Below are positions 11,684-22,900 of a DNA stretch of 64,000 nt, one piece after another. Position numbers and translations under genes: made by a program. Numbering within the stretch: position 1 is the first letter of the stretch; each line of letters opens with the position of its first letter. Under the pieces are notes generated by a model, which saw nothing but the letters and a program-made list of their open reading frames with translations, was not told where the DNA came from and made no database searches. This DNA comes from Arachnopeziza araneosa (Eukaryota; Ascomycota; Leotiomycetes; Helotiales; Arachnopezizaceae), in the NCBI GenBank assembly GCA_003988855.1, contig QYAI01000127.1:1-64000 (forward strand), read 5' to 3'.

Positions 11684-11997
11684 CCTGGCCTGGCCTGGCC
11701 TGTGGATGGGGATGGGGCGTCGTCGTCCCAGCAGGCCCAAGGCTAGCAAAAGCAAACGCAAACGCAAACGCCCAGGATGCGATCGGGATGAAGAGGCTGG
11801 ATGGCTGGCTGGTTGGGTGTGTTTGAGCAGGATGGATCGAGGCGACGGAGAAAAGTTCATGCACTCAAGACACGAACGAGGCGAACCGACCGGGGGCCCA
11901 CCACAGCGTTAGGCGCCACGACTGGTGCAAGTCCGTTCTTGTCTCGACGACTAGCCCTGCACGACATCACCTTCTTATTACCACATTCCTCGTGCTA

Positions 11998-12022
11998 GAG
12001 GAGAGAGAGAGAGAGAGAGAGA
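11998..12022. repeat. GA dinucleotide microsatellite
   Basis: About twelve perfect GA units lie between the SS18-like promoter and the CE16 gene. On the minus strand this is a CT run, a common fungal promoter composition. Confidence 0.85.
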
Positions 12023-12444
12023 GGAAGGTGAGTGCGAAGACAGCGGGACCACCATCCGACGAAAAGATGGAGAGTGACGCCTGCGTCCAAGCACCGACTT
12101 GGGCAATGCTGAGAAGAAGCTCGAGAAGACGTGCATAAAATGGGCAACTCACCCGGGGAGGAAATGTAGGCACGGTCAGAACGAGAGTATTGCCAATAAT
12201 CCAGTGGGAGTCCTCCTGCATACCGACTGCTCGCCCCGTCGATCCTGTCCAACGCCGGTGGGAGAAGACTTCCAGCTGCACCTCAGCGCTTGGGAATCTC
12301 CGACCTACCTGTCTCGTTACGCAGAACATCTCAGAGCTGCACCTCGTCGGATGGCCCTCCAGAAGCAATGCTGCAAGTCTCACACGCGAGCCACTCACGA
12401 TTCCGTTACATCATCTCTTGATTTCCATCTAAATACATCATCCC

Positions 12445-13620
12445 TCACCAATAAGTAGCATACTGGCTCGTTCCATTCACAACCTTCAGAAACTCCGCTG
12501 CAATCACCTCATCCGTCTTCTGGCTCGGGTGCAACTCATCATACCACATGAAGTGATCCAGACTCAACGACTGGGAAACGCAATTCGCACCCGTCGCATC
12601 ACACAGATAATACGGATACGTGGAATTCGCTGGTGCTGTCAGATATTCATTAGGGTTGTTGTAGATGTCTGTCATCAAGGAATGGACGTCGTAGATGGCA
12701 AAGGAGGCTCCTGGGTAGCGCTTCGCGAGCAACAGTTCGTAGGGAACACGATAGTTGAAGAGAGAGTTGACAGTGGTCGTATATTCCTTCATCTTGTAGC
12801 TGATCTCGGTAATGTTGGATCCCTAGACCTCGGTCAGTATGGAAACCATATTTCCAAGTGGTTATGTTACCTTATCTGGCCAGTAATGACTTACAGCAAG
12901 TCCCCCAGCGCCGGGTAAACCGTACAGCGGCGACAGCTGTAATGGCGCAAGGTTCATGAGGACGAAATACCGACCGCCATTCGCATAAAGCTGATCAAAT
13001 TTAGCGAAGATGCAGTCGGTGTAATTCGAGATGGTAGTCCCGTGGAGGCTGCTGTCGGTCAGGAAAGCGTAATTCCCAAGGTCATTGGTACCGATCCACA
13101 CCGAATACACGGTATTGTCGTCGCGTCCAGAATAGAAGGGTTTTTTGGTCGATGCATTGACAAATTTGGAATCTTCAATCCAAGCATTCACTTCGTAAAC
13201 CACGTCAGGGAACGGCCCGTTGACGGCAGAGAGGTAGCGATAGATGATGTTGTTGTCACAGACTGCTCCGGATACAGCATAGTTGTAGAGCTTTGCGCCG
13301 CTGTCGATCGAGACCCATCGATCCCAGGTAACGCCGCCGCCTGGGGTGCTGTTGCTCTGAGGAAGAAGAAGGCCCACGGGTGGTGCAACCCCGCCAGTAT
13401 TGATGAAATAGCCAAGGCGACTCTCGTCCGTGTAACTAACGTCGCGTCAACCTGGCTCTTAGCCAATTGAGTCAGACTCGTACCTGTCACCGAAAGCCAC
13501 TAAATTGTCAAAGTACGGAATCCATCGAGAATGGCCGTTGCCACCGGTATGACCCTCGTTGGGAATATCCGCAACCACGATGGCACTGGCAGCAAGGAGA
13601 GCAAGAGCTAAGAGCTGCAT
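12445..13620 (-). CDS. Secreted SGNH/GDSL acetylesterase, CE16 type
   Basis: Three exons: 13620-13484, 13435-12871 and 12822-12445, with two 48-nt introns; about 359 residues. The first exon begins with a signal peptide (MQLLALALLAASAIVVA) and ends within the catalytic block I, which is completed across the intron as FGDSYTDESRLGYF, carrying the nucleophile Ser. Other SGNH blocks are visible: NYAVSGAVCD (block II), VWIGTNDLG (block III, Asn) and WYDELHPS (block V, catalytic Asp and His). The SYTDESRLGYF form and the conserved trp/asp context match carbohydrate esterase family 16, enzymes that remove acetyl groups from xylo- and gluco-oligosaccharides outside the cell. Several N-glycosylation sites (for example NSTY, NGTS) fit secretion. 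The gene appears complete. The second intron was placed after YWPDK because this keeps the frame and leaves a CTGAC branch site. Confidence 0.9.
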
Positions 13621-14228
13621 CTTCAATATCTCTTCTTTCCAGAATTCGACGCCAATTGGACCTACGCAACGAGAAAAGGAAAGAAGACCGGGCGAACCAT
13701 GGCTTGCTTTATATCTGCATCTCCGCCGTCAATCTAATGTAGACGATAAATTGCCAAGGAAGAGATTTCCTGGGTTGATCAGGTACCCGGATGAGAGGAA
13801 GCAAACTTCCCTCCTCCAATACCCCGCGTAAACTGGTCGTCTAAGTCCCCAATTTCCCAGCGCTAGAAGTCATGGAAAGGTCAATCCTCGAATGGCAATG
13901 CGCCGGATGAAGGAAACGAGATGAGGGGCAGGCATGAGTTGCACTGCTCGGAAAAACATAATGACGAAGTGGCCAGGAGGCGACCTCGGGGAGGGAGATG
14001 TGCGGTGGATTGGCCATCGACCTGGGGTGGAAGTGCTCGCGATCCAGACGGCTGGAGAAAGTGTATTTGCAAGTTGACGACGGCTTGGGTATTGAGTGCA
14101 TACAGCCTGTGTCGGTTGCTTCGGATGAGAGAATGGGGTTTGGTGTCATCACGTGCGTGTCACGAGACTTCGAAAGGCAGCTGGAGGACCAAGACAGCTG
14201 CGGGAATGTGGATTTCTGTTACATCAAT
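13621..14228. other. CE16 promoter and 3' flank of the FUSC-like gene
   Basis: The interval carries the upstream region of the minus-strand esterase gene and the 3'-untranslated part of the minus-strand membrane-protein gene's neighbour space. No reading frame in it shows recognisable features. A CACGTG E-box core lies at about 14151. Confidence 0.5.
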
Positions 14229-17200
14229 TCACGTATCAACGTGTTTGCCGTGACTCTTCTTCACCGCTCCTTCTCTGCTCAAGCTCTTGGAAAGTTGCAT
14301 CTCCTCCACCCTTCGACTTCTCACTCTCTGCAGCGATCGGGGTAACTCCTCCTCATTAGCCTGTCTCTGTCTCTCGAATTCTTCCTCTTCACTGCGTTGC
14401 TTATGAATCGCGTTCTCTCCCTCTCCTCTTGAGAAAGTCCTTCTATTTCTTGCGCTGGACTTCTTTTCTTCGCTCCTGGCGCCGGGTTCGGACATGACGT
14501 CTCGAAGTTCGTCCTGCTCGTCATCTCTCATAATTACCTCAGCAGTATCATCAGATTGGGCTGGTCTTTCGGTTCCATATTTACCTTTTTGGGTTTGCCG
14601 AAAATCTGTCCCTTCTCGATCAGATCTTTCCATATATTCACGGTACGTTGGTCTTGTCAGAAGACCACTGCGGAATTCATTGGCGCCAACCAAGAGCTTG
14701 ACAAGATCAATAAGCTCTTCCAAGTATTCAATGACCTCAATTTGACCAGCTGAAGCGGCGTTCCAACTTAAAAATTTCTGGCGCACCACTCTTTTTACCA
14801 TGCTCAGTTCGATCTCGCTCCTGTCATTTTCATTGTGTTTGTGTAGATCTCCCGCTAGCACCACTTCGCGCACTCGGTTTACCATACGCAGATGTGCTAG
14901 GCGAGCGGAAGGTAGAAATTGCGGGAGAGGAAGTTTCGTTGTAAGAGCTTCATGTACAGCGAAGAGCACCAGGGTAATTGATCCTGCGACGTCGCGTCGA
15001 TATGGATAAACTTTCTCATTGAGCTCTTCAAGGACACCTGAACCATATTCAACGCGAAGGTGGAGCATGTTATCCATTCGATCAACTATGGCATGAAGGA
15101 CGTATAGAATTTCCGCATAGACGAGAGCAAGGCCCTTGAAGGATCCTTTGAGTCGAGGTTCATTGGCGCAGAATGGGAGGAAAACCTCGGCAGCAGTAAG
15201 TGCGTCGTCTGCTTTTTCTTTCGCCTGTTCAAAACGTTTCGAAACAGCAGCAGAGCGAACATCCAAGTTACCTTCAGTTTCAATGCCATAAGCTAGACAA
15301 GCCTCCATCTCAATAATCTGCCGAATAGAAGAAGCAAGAGATTCAACAAGACGATCTCGTGCTTTCACTGGAAACAGTACAACTTCGACTATCAGCGCAA
15401 CAACTCCGCCGATGAGGAAGGCGATGAGCCGTTTGAGAAAGTTCTCGGTAGAGGTCCCAGGGACTGTATGATCTTCTGTAGCCAGTGCCACGATGCACAT
15501 CGATACGATAGAGACCATACCCGCTTTAACGTACTTGCTCCCAAGTTGAACATAAGTCGAGGGAATAATGCCAATGACAAGGATTACAACGCAGACAATT
15601 CGATTCCCATTACGTGCTTCATACGCAGCATATCCCCAGACACAGCCGAGAGTGGTTCCGACTGCACGTAAGGTGAACGTCATGACCGAGGTGCCAATGG
15701 CAACTTCTGTGATAAGAACTAATTGTAATGCAGCCCATAGCCCTCTATTAAGAGAATACCAAGTGTTCCACTTTTCCAAGAATGCGGGCCAAGTGACAAG
15801 AAATACCGCTACTGTAAGCTTGATGGCATAGAGAACATCGTCGCTCCCAGCGAGATATTCGAGAACATCAGCCAGACCATTTCTCAGACGGTGCATCAAA
15901 CTTCCTTTAGCTTGCTCTTTATCTTTGATCTCTCCATCTTCGCAAGCGAGCGGTTGGCTTGGTAAAGACTGCAACTGTCGAACAGACCCTGTTTCAACAT
16001 CTTTCTTTTTAAGTAGCGGCTCTTCACTTGTTGACTCATCATCATCTTCCACAGCTCTATCTCTTCTACCAGTCCGAACTTCTTTCCTTCCACTTTCTGG
16101 GAGTGCGAGAGAGTCTGCCTCGCCGCCGGATACAAGCCACTTACGCCATTGGATTTTTGGTGCGTAAAGCCTATGTCGACCATGTCTTGCCTGTCGCTTT
16201 TCGACAAGTACACGGGAGTGGTTGAGCATTTCCAAGGTATGCAAAGCTGCTTGGCGTAGGTTAAGTAAGAAAGAGGATATTAAAAATGTTTCCATACGAG
16301 GCATGATGTCAACATGAGGGCGGGTAAGATCATGAAGAGCTGCAGCACTTTCCAAAGCTGACGCGGAATCTCTGTCAAATGTTGACAACGCTGAAGTCAA
16401 ATTCTCAACCCAGATATCAATTTCTTCCAGTTCGATACCGCTTGGTTTGCGAGCACCAGAAGGTAGCTTTGGGACATCAAAGCAGTACGCTAAGCAGGAT
16501 GTAACTACATCTACGCTGCAGTCAATTTTCTCTTGAAGATTCACAAGAGGTAGGGATATTTTCTTCACGAGATACTTCAAGAGCTCCGCATCGCCAGACT
16601 CAATCTCTTTCCTAGGCTTCACAAGTTCCAAATCTTCTATTTCTCTTTCGAGTGGCGTCTTGTTTTTGTTTCGCTTCTTCTTTTTCTTCGGCATTTCCTC
16701 TTTATTCTCGTCCGTCGAATCGCCTGAAGTATCTACTCCTGTGACCGGCCGAGAAGATTCATCTCCCGTTTCAATATCCGCAGCCTCGGAGACGCCTTTA
16801 AGTTGATGTTCATCCTTACTTTCGTCCTCTATTTTATCATCCTCGTCACCCATTAAAGCATACTTGCTTTCACAGGCGCCAATCAAAGCAATTGTATTCG
16901 CTACAAGCTTGTTCATGTGAGTATCACTGATAGGCTTTAGGTCTCGTGGAGGGAGTACGGCCCACGCTAGTTCAAAATTGCATTCTTGTTGTGCTGCTTT
17001 GCAACTGGCCAGCTTTGTACGCAAATTTGCCTTTTCATCAGTCAAAGATTTGAGTTTGACAGTTTTTGGCGACTTGTCAGATCCATCCTCCTCATCAATC
17101 TTCGGCTTTTCTTTCCAGAAAAGACAAAGAGCTCGTTGCAAAATCAAGGTTTCTGATTTCTTAGACTCCGCTTTAACTTCTTCAGCAGCGGTTGGCGGCT

Positions 17201-17933
17201 GAGGCTGTCCAAGATCACTCTTCTCGTTTTCTTCACTCTCTTCTTGAGGATCATCTATAATACTAATGAAGTACTTTCCTGCATCTCGGAGAGCAGTAAC
17301 AGTTTCTCCAAGCGTTTCAATGGTGGTTTCTCCCAGAAATGTACTAGAAAATTCTGGGAATACAAGTGTATTAATCGATAGCAATATCCCAGCAGCGGTC
17401 AAAATTGGATACAATAGAATTGTAACAGAAGTTGCGGAAACAGTCTTTGATGTGCTTGTCAGGCTAACCACGGAGACAATGATTAGAAGTAGTAGCATAG
17501 TGAACAGCCTAGGTGTATGACTTCTTAGGAAGCCATGAAACAAGAGGGCCACGACTAAGAACAAGCCTCGTATGGTATAAGCGGCAGGTGCATTAGATCC
17601 ATAGACCAGAGTTGAGAGGTAAACTCCGAACACTGACCACCCCATCCCAAGCAATGTCCCAGAGATCGCCAGTACGAGAGCTTCCGCCATCATCCCAAAT
17701 CTTCTCCCTGGATATCCAAAGACTGTTGTAATCGGCCCGAGATAGGCGGCCCGTCCATAGACAGCTACAACAGCTGGGATAAGTGCAATAATAACTGCAA
17801 TTGTGGTTGCAAGTGTGTTTTTAAGCATCCTCTGCCAGAGGTGATTTGTGAAGAGATTGCTCCATATTGCCTGTGCTCGCTCATCTAACCACCCTCCCAG
17901 CTTCTTCAGACTCGATCTGTTTTGTAGACCCAT
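14229..17933 (-). CDS. Large FUSC/aromatic-acid-exporter-like membrane protein (DUF2421, Bre4-type)
   Basis: One uninterrupted frame of 1,234 codons from the ATG at 17933. It has two hydrophobic blocks. The first (about 35-215) holds roughly six membrane spans, for example TLATTIAVIIALIPAVVAVY. The second (about 690-850) includes AIKLTVAVFLVTWPAF and LIAFLIGGVVALIVEVVLFP. This duplicated layout with a long charged cytoplasmic loop between the blocks is that of the fungal 'ER transporter 6TM N-terminal' plus DUF2421 proteins, related to bacterial aromatic acid and fusaric acid exporters (FUSC/ArAE) and to yeast Bre4. The loop contains acidic stretches and a run of lysines (KKKKKRNKNK). The C-terminal tail (about 1,120-1,234) is highly charged and likely disordered. 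The substrate is unknown. The gene shares its upstream region with IST1. Confidence 0.85.
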   Translation of the reverse strand: MGLQNRSSLKKLGGWLDERAQAIWSNLFTNHLWQRMLKNTLATTIAVIIALIPAVVAVYGRAAYLGPITTVFGYPGRRFGMMAEALVLAISGTLLGMGWSVFGVYLSTLVYGSNAPAAYTIRGLFLVVALLFHGFLRSHTPRLFTMLLLLIIVSVVSLTSTSKTVSATSVTILLYPILTAAGILLSINTLVFPEFSSTFLGETTIETLGETVTALRDAGKYFISIIDDPQEESEENEKSDLGQPQPPTAAEEVKAESKKSETLILQRALCLFWKEKPKIDEEDGSDKSPKTVKLKSLTDEKANLRTKLASCKAAQQECNFELAWAVLPPRDLKPISDTHMNKLVANTIALIGACESKYALMGDEDDKIEDESKDEHQLKGVSEAADIETGDESSRPVTGVDTSGDSTDENKEEMPKKKKKRNKNKTPLEREIEDLELVKPRKEIESGDAELLKYLVKKISLPLVNLQEKIDCSVDVVTSCLAYCFDVPKLPSGARKPSGIELEEIDIWVENLTSALSTFDRDSASALESAAALHDLTRPHVDIMPRMETFLISSFLLNLRQAALHTLEMLNHSRVLVEKRQARHGRHRLYAPKIQWRKWLVSGGEADSLALPESGRKEVRTGRRDRAVEDDDESTSEEPLLKKKDVETGSVRQLQSLPSQPLACEDGEIKDKEQAKGSLMHRLRNGLADVLEYLAGSDDVLYAIKLTVAVFLVTWPAFLEKWNTWYSLNRGLWAALQLVLITEVAIGTSVMTFTLRAVGTTLGCVWGYAAYEARNGNRIVCVVILVIGIIPSTYVQLGSKYVKAGMVSIVSMCIVALATEDHTVPGTSTENFLKRLIAFLIGGVVALIVEVVLFPVKARDRLVESLASSIRQIIEMEACLAYGIETEGNLDVRSAAVSKRFEQAKEKADDALTAAEVFLPFCANEPRLKGSFKGLALVYAEILYVLHAIVDRMDNMLHLRVEYGSGVLEELNEKVYPYRRDVAGSITLVLFAVHEALTTKLPLPQFLPSARLAHLRMVNRVREVVLAGDLHKHNENDRSEIELSMVKRVVRQKFLSWNAASAGQIEVIEYLEELIDLVKLLVGANEFRSGLLTRPTYREYMERSDREGTDFRQTQKGKYGTERPAQSDDTAEVIMRDDEQDELRDVMSEPGARSEEKKSSARNRRTFSRGEGENAIHKQRSEEEEFERQRQANEEELPRSLQRVRSRRVEEMQLSKSLSREGAVKKSHGKHVDT

Positions 17934-18319
17934 TATGATAATCTGCTAGGAGTGAATGACTGCTTGTCAAGCTCCTTAAACCTCTGACTGAGACCCGGAG
18001 ACAGGTGTGTCGTCATCGTTCGAAGGCTGGTACCTATGAAGGAATTTATATCGGGATAGATCAATTGGCGTCACAGAAGCTTGTAGAGTACTATTCTAGC
18101 ATATGGTAATGGCAATCAAAGAAAATTCGGATTTGTTCATGTTCGTTGAACTCGGGACGTCGTAACTAGTGATATTGCGCACTTGCATTTCTTGGGCGCC
18201 GGAGCTATCAACATTCCACCCCGCCATCCGCTCCAAGGCATCAAAAGAATAATCTTGCTTCGAACCATTTCTCTCTTCTATTAATCATTTTGAAAGAACC
18301 ATAAGTTTTAGTTCTCAAA
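17934..18319. promoter_or_regulatory. Bidirectional promoter between FUSC-like gene and IST1
   Basis: A 386-bp gap separates the two divergent start codons (17933 minus, 18320 plus). No gene fits. No specific factor site was recognised; a short CT-rich part precedes the IST1 start. Confidence 0.5.
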
Positions 18320-19286
18320 ATGGCGCCTTCTTCGACGCTGATAGTAAGTCTCGTACCCATCCTGTTTAACTCATGTTGAAACCATCTCTGACCTGCCCCA
18401 CCAGGCAAAGCTCAAAGTCCAGTTGAAGCTTTCTATCGCCCGCCTTCGTATGGTTCAACAGAAAGATGAAGCGGTATCTAAGCAGCAGCGGAGAGCCATG
18501 GCCCAGCTCTTGGAAGCAGGCAAAGTCGAATCAGCCAAGATCCGCGTCGAAAACATAATCCGCTCTGACATCACCACTGAACTGCACGAAATTCTTGAGC
18601 TCTACTGCGAACTCCTTCTCGCACGAACTGGATTGATGGAAGCACCTACATGCGATCCTGGATTAGAAGAAGCGGTCAAAAGTCTGATATATGCTGCACC
18701 AAGGACGGATGTGAAAGAGTTGCAGGCTGTAAGAGCCTTGCTTGTTGACAAGTATGGCAAGGAATTCGCACTGGTTGCAGTAGAGAATAGTGATGAGAAG
18801 GTCAGTGAGAAAGTGTTGAAGAAGTTGACGGTTACGCCTCCATCACAGGAGCTGGTCAACGGTTATTTGGAGGAGATCGCAAGAACATATGGGGTTGATT
18901 GGCCTAAGAAACCGGATGAGGAGTTGGGGAAGCCTCCTGATTATGTGGATGATGATGATGAAAACCCAAGCGGTGGACAGGCCCAGAAAAACAAAGAAGC
19001 GCCACTGATGGCTGACGCTGGTGGAAAGGAGAGTCAAGAGAGGGAAGAACTGAGTAAAGCAACACCCCCGAGGAACTTTGGTCCGAGTAGTCCCTTGAGA
19101 GTCAATCCTCCGAGTCCAAGTACGGATAATCTGCATCCAAGAGTAAAGGGCACGCTGGATCTGAAACCAACCAAGAAAATGCAGGATGCAAACATCGGTA
19201 AGGGAACACAGAGTAAAGGGCCTGTTGGAGGGACGATTCCAGATGTTGATGAGCTAGCAAAGAGATTCGCCGCTCTCAAGAAGTGA
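18320..19286 (+). CDS. IST1: Ist1-like ESCRT-III regulator
   Basis: Two exons: 18320-18343 (eight codons) and 18405-19286, with a 61-nt intron; about 301 residues. The N-terminal 190 residues form the Ist1 helical domain, with the typical LKLSIARLRMVQQKDEAVSK start, an arginine/lysine-rich QQRRAMAQLLEAGK helix, and the segment ARIRVENII-like AKIRVENIIRSD. The C-terminus is a disordered linker ending in IPDVDELAKRFAALKK, a MIM1-type motif that binds the MIT domain of Vps4. Ist1 acts at endosomes in multivesicular-body sorting and cytokinetic abscission, adjusting Vps4 and Did2 activity. The tiny first exon was accepted because MAPSSTLI followed by AKLKVQLKL is in frame, has a GTAAGT donor, and lies just after a CT-rich leader. 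Confidence 0.93.
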
Positions 19287-19919
19287 AGCGGATCGACATA
19301 TGGAGTATAGGCGTTGGTAGGAAATGTATGGTTGCATTACTCATTGTACAACTTTATTTCTTGGAGGTTTCTGTGCTCATTGTTGACTTGTCCAATCTAC
19401 TCTCTGGAGTACATTCATGTCCAGCTCTCTAGACACTAGCGCTTGCTAAGATTTATCTTCTCACATCAAACCTTACACAACCATGTCATTTGTGAAGATT
19501 GTGCAAAGCCCGGTGTTGGATATATGATGATGGCTGATGGTACACGACAAGAAATTAAAGCTAGATCATAATAGTCTAGTAATATCGAAAAACGGCATCT
19601 TCAAAAGGTTAGACTTTAATACGAGAGAAGTGAAACAAAGTTACCTAAGGCACCTATTTTAGGAGGGGAACAGTTCGAGTTTAGCTTCACGTGATATGGC
19701 GGAGCTTGCCCTGGTTTGGAGCTTCGACCAAAACAAACCGGGACCTTCATCACCAACTCGAAGTCCCGCCGCATTCCACCACCACAACCTCTTTTGATTC
19801 AACAAATCCCCGAGTTGATCAACGTTAATACGAAATGCATTTATAATCTAAACCTCTCGACTACACACCTCACTTTGCATTTTATCACCCTTCGACGCGT
19901 ATTGTTTTGATTCGGAATC
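19287..19919. other. Spacer between IST1 and INCENP
   Basis: This contains the IST1 3' region and the INCENP promoter. It is AT-rich from 19530 to 19680. A palindromic TCACGTGA lies about 230 bp before the INCENP start. No gene is supported. Confidence 0.55.
19687..19694. promoter_or_regulatory. TCACGTGA E-box upstream of INCENP
   Basis: A perfect 8-bp palindrome with the CACGTG core recognised by bHLH factors (Cbf1/Pho4-like) sits 226 bp upstream of the INCENP ATG. Use in vivo is inferred only from position and sequence. Confidence 0.35.
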
Positions 19920-22900
19920 ATGGCGACTACAAGAACGAATCGACTCCAAGTTGGGTCGGCGCAATGGATTTCTGAAGAAAGAGCTTCAGCTTTACAAATC
20001 GCACAAGCAGAAACAGAAGAATTTGCCTTTTCCGCGCGAAATGAAGTTGACTGGCTGAACGAGCACATGGCTGAGATCTTCAGCGAAAATCAAGTGTAGG
20101 TAAACAAGCTTTGTTTTGAGGCTCCGCTGATTTTGGTACCCAAGAAATGTAGCAGAAATCTTCAAAACCCCAGGAAAATTAAGAGGGAAGACTCCTAGGA
20201 CGATCCGAAAAAACAATCCACTGGGAGAACGCGCCGTAAGTGACGACTCTCTGGTGCTGGGTACTAACTAACACCATATAGCCGCTGTCAGACATCTTTT
20301 CCGCAACGCCACAACGCGCTCCAAGTCCTCTCAAGCAGATACATTTCGAAAAACCCGCCACAACCTTTCGCGTTGCGGAAGACTTGCCAACACCAGCAGA
20401 TGAGGTAGCTCCAAGCATACCTCTTGCCCAAGCACCTATTTCACCTCCTAAACCGATATATAACGCCTTTGACTCTGGTTACCATGGAAGTCAACCTGAT
20501 GACGCGACACAACAGAATGAGCCCACGCAAAAAATAGAAACACCACGGACGTCCCCATCTCGGCCGGCTGAGATAGGAGAATCATTTCAGGCTGACAATG
20601 AAGATGATGAAAATATCGTAATACTTGGACGAGACTCTGATGTGCAAAGAAGTGCAGAAGATTCTTTCCAGTCTGCGAAAGAAGAACAGGCGCGTAGGGT
20701 AGAGGAGGTTGAAAGCGAACATGTAGCAAAGCCTGAGATTGCGGAAGAGGGGTTTCCAAACGAGCCTTCATATCCAGTTCTAGAATCCCCTATACTCGAA
20801 CGACAAATTACTTCATCTTCACCACAGAAGCGATCACAGCAACGGTCTCCTCAACGATCTTCACCCATCAAACAAGCAGCTTTTAGATCGGCTTTGGAAG
20901 CCAGCCAGAATATGACTGTTGATAAGCCTGAGCTAGAAGCAGAAGATGAACACATGGAAGATGTACAATCGCCATCTGATGGTTCCAGTCCAATTAGACC
21001 CATTGTTCGCAAGAGCAGCTTGAACTTTGCGTCATTACCTCCTCGCGAACCCCTCACGCATAAGAAGAGCATTGGAAATAGGATATCAAGAACTAGTCAG
21101 CTAGAGCAGCCGAGAAATAGTTATTATGGTCCCCAAACTGGTGGGAAAAGCCTTGGTGATGGTGCAGAACATGAAGACGAGGATGACGAGATGGATGTGG
21201 ACTTGGAAGGATCAGAAATAAGTCGAGATGATACTGATTCGAAAATCATGCGTCTACACAACAAGACGTCGACACAGAGACTTCAGGATCAAATTAGTAT
21301 GCTAGGACAGTCTCAGAATGTGCGGCCATCGAAATCTATACCAAACCAGAGTGCTCCTCAGTCGCAAGCCAGCCAGCCAACAGAACTCGCTGCAACTCGA
21401 GAGGTCAGACAAAAGTCACCTCAACGCTCTCCTGAACGTAAATCAAAACCTCCGCCAGGCGCATTCCCCGAAGATGAGGATGACAGCTGGATTGGTCCAC
21501 CTAATGCTGGGGCTACTCAGCCTTCAATATTTAGCCCACGACCCGCGCTATCGAAAAGCCATACTACTGATGTTATGGAAGGAATTCACGGAAAGGATAG
21601 CGTCGGTGGAAGTCAATTCAACATCCCGAAGCGTGGAGATCAGCAACGGAATGCATCCCCAACTCGCGAACCTGTCATCCCAGATCGTTCAGGTACTGCT
21701 CTGGGACATATCAAATCTGTATCAACATCTGTTCTTAGGTCACCAAGAAAAGCTGGCGATTCTCCGGACCATAAGAAGCCAATCGCTGTATCCAACCCGA
21801 ACCCCTCGATCGCATCGAATGACGATGAAAGCTCAACAACGCCTCCAAAGTCACCTGCAAGAAGTTTTCGAGGAAGCCCACTTAAAGCAGCAAAGGATAA
21901 GTTTTCTTCGATTTTGAAGACTTCTCGTGGATTATTTGCAAGCAGTGCTGCAGTTAGTGCCGAAGCCAAGACAAATGCGCTCTCGCCGGTTCCGTCAAGA
22001 ATAATCTCCAATGACGGGCCTTCATTCGAAGACGCTTTAGCAGACAGCGCTAGTGTAGTCTCCTATCCTTCGCTTGCAAAAGTTCAAAGCAAAAACAGTC
22101 AACTTTCCCTTCGCTTACCTGATAGCCCTTTCAAGCACAGTGCTCGCAAAACCCGCGCTTCGACAGAACGAGAGGAAAGGAAGAAAGTTGAAGAGGCCAA
22201 AGAGGCTAGGGCTGCCAAAGAGGCGAAAGATGCCTCGAAAGTGACCGATAAACTTGAGAAAGAAAGATTGAAAGTTCGAGAAGAAGCTCGAGTATACCAC
22301 CTCGAGCAAGAGCGAGTTACCGCCATGCAGAGAGAGATTGATGCTCGCAAAGAGCAAGAGAAAGGAGCCAAAGCAAGCCAGGTCGATATTCCTAAAGCAA
22401 CCAGAACCAGCCCTCGAAAGACCAAGGCGCAATTGGAGGCTGAGGGGATTGCTGCAGCTGCAGCAAGTACTGATGAGTTATCAAGCAAAGATGTCGAGAT
22501 GGTGGATGCTTCACAGGGAATGCCTCCACCAGCTCGCCCAAAATCGCAAATTGGACGACCAATCGCCAAGAGGCCGCTCAAGCCGGCGAAGGAGCCGGCG
22601 AAAGCAAAGCCACCGACTGTTATCAGAGTAGATACTGGATCCCAACGTGGTCATCAGTATCACCCTTCAAATGCAACTCTGGCAGCCACTTTGCAAGACT
22701 CATTAGCATCATCACAATCAGTAGCACCTTCCCAGGGATTGAAACATAAAGTCAGCAGCAGCTCAATCCAGAGCAAAGCCTCGTCCAATGGTACAAGGAC
22801 TGGTGCTACGAAAGCCCTTGAGGCTGCAGCTAGAAAGAAGGAGCAGGTGAGTCAACATTATTGGATAACTGAAGTATGCTAACATTGAATAGGATGAGCT

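Larger units (their letters stand above)
11506..12444. other. Upstream region of the SS18-like gene and 3' flank of the CE16 gene
   Basis: This holds the 5' leader and promoter of the minus-strand SS18-like gene. It contains a GGT-rich run (11633-11683), CAAACG-type short repeats near 11750-11770, and a GA dinucleotide run (11998-12022). Several open frames here are products of the simple repeats and show no family features. The CE16 esterase stop codon is at 12445. Confidence 0.55.
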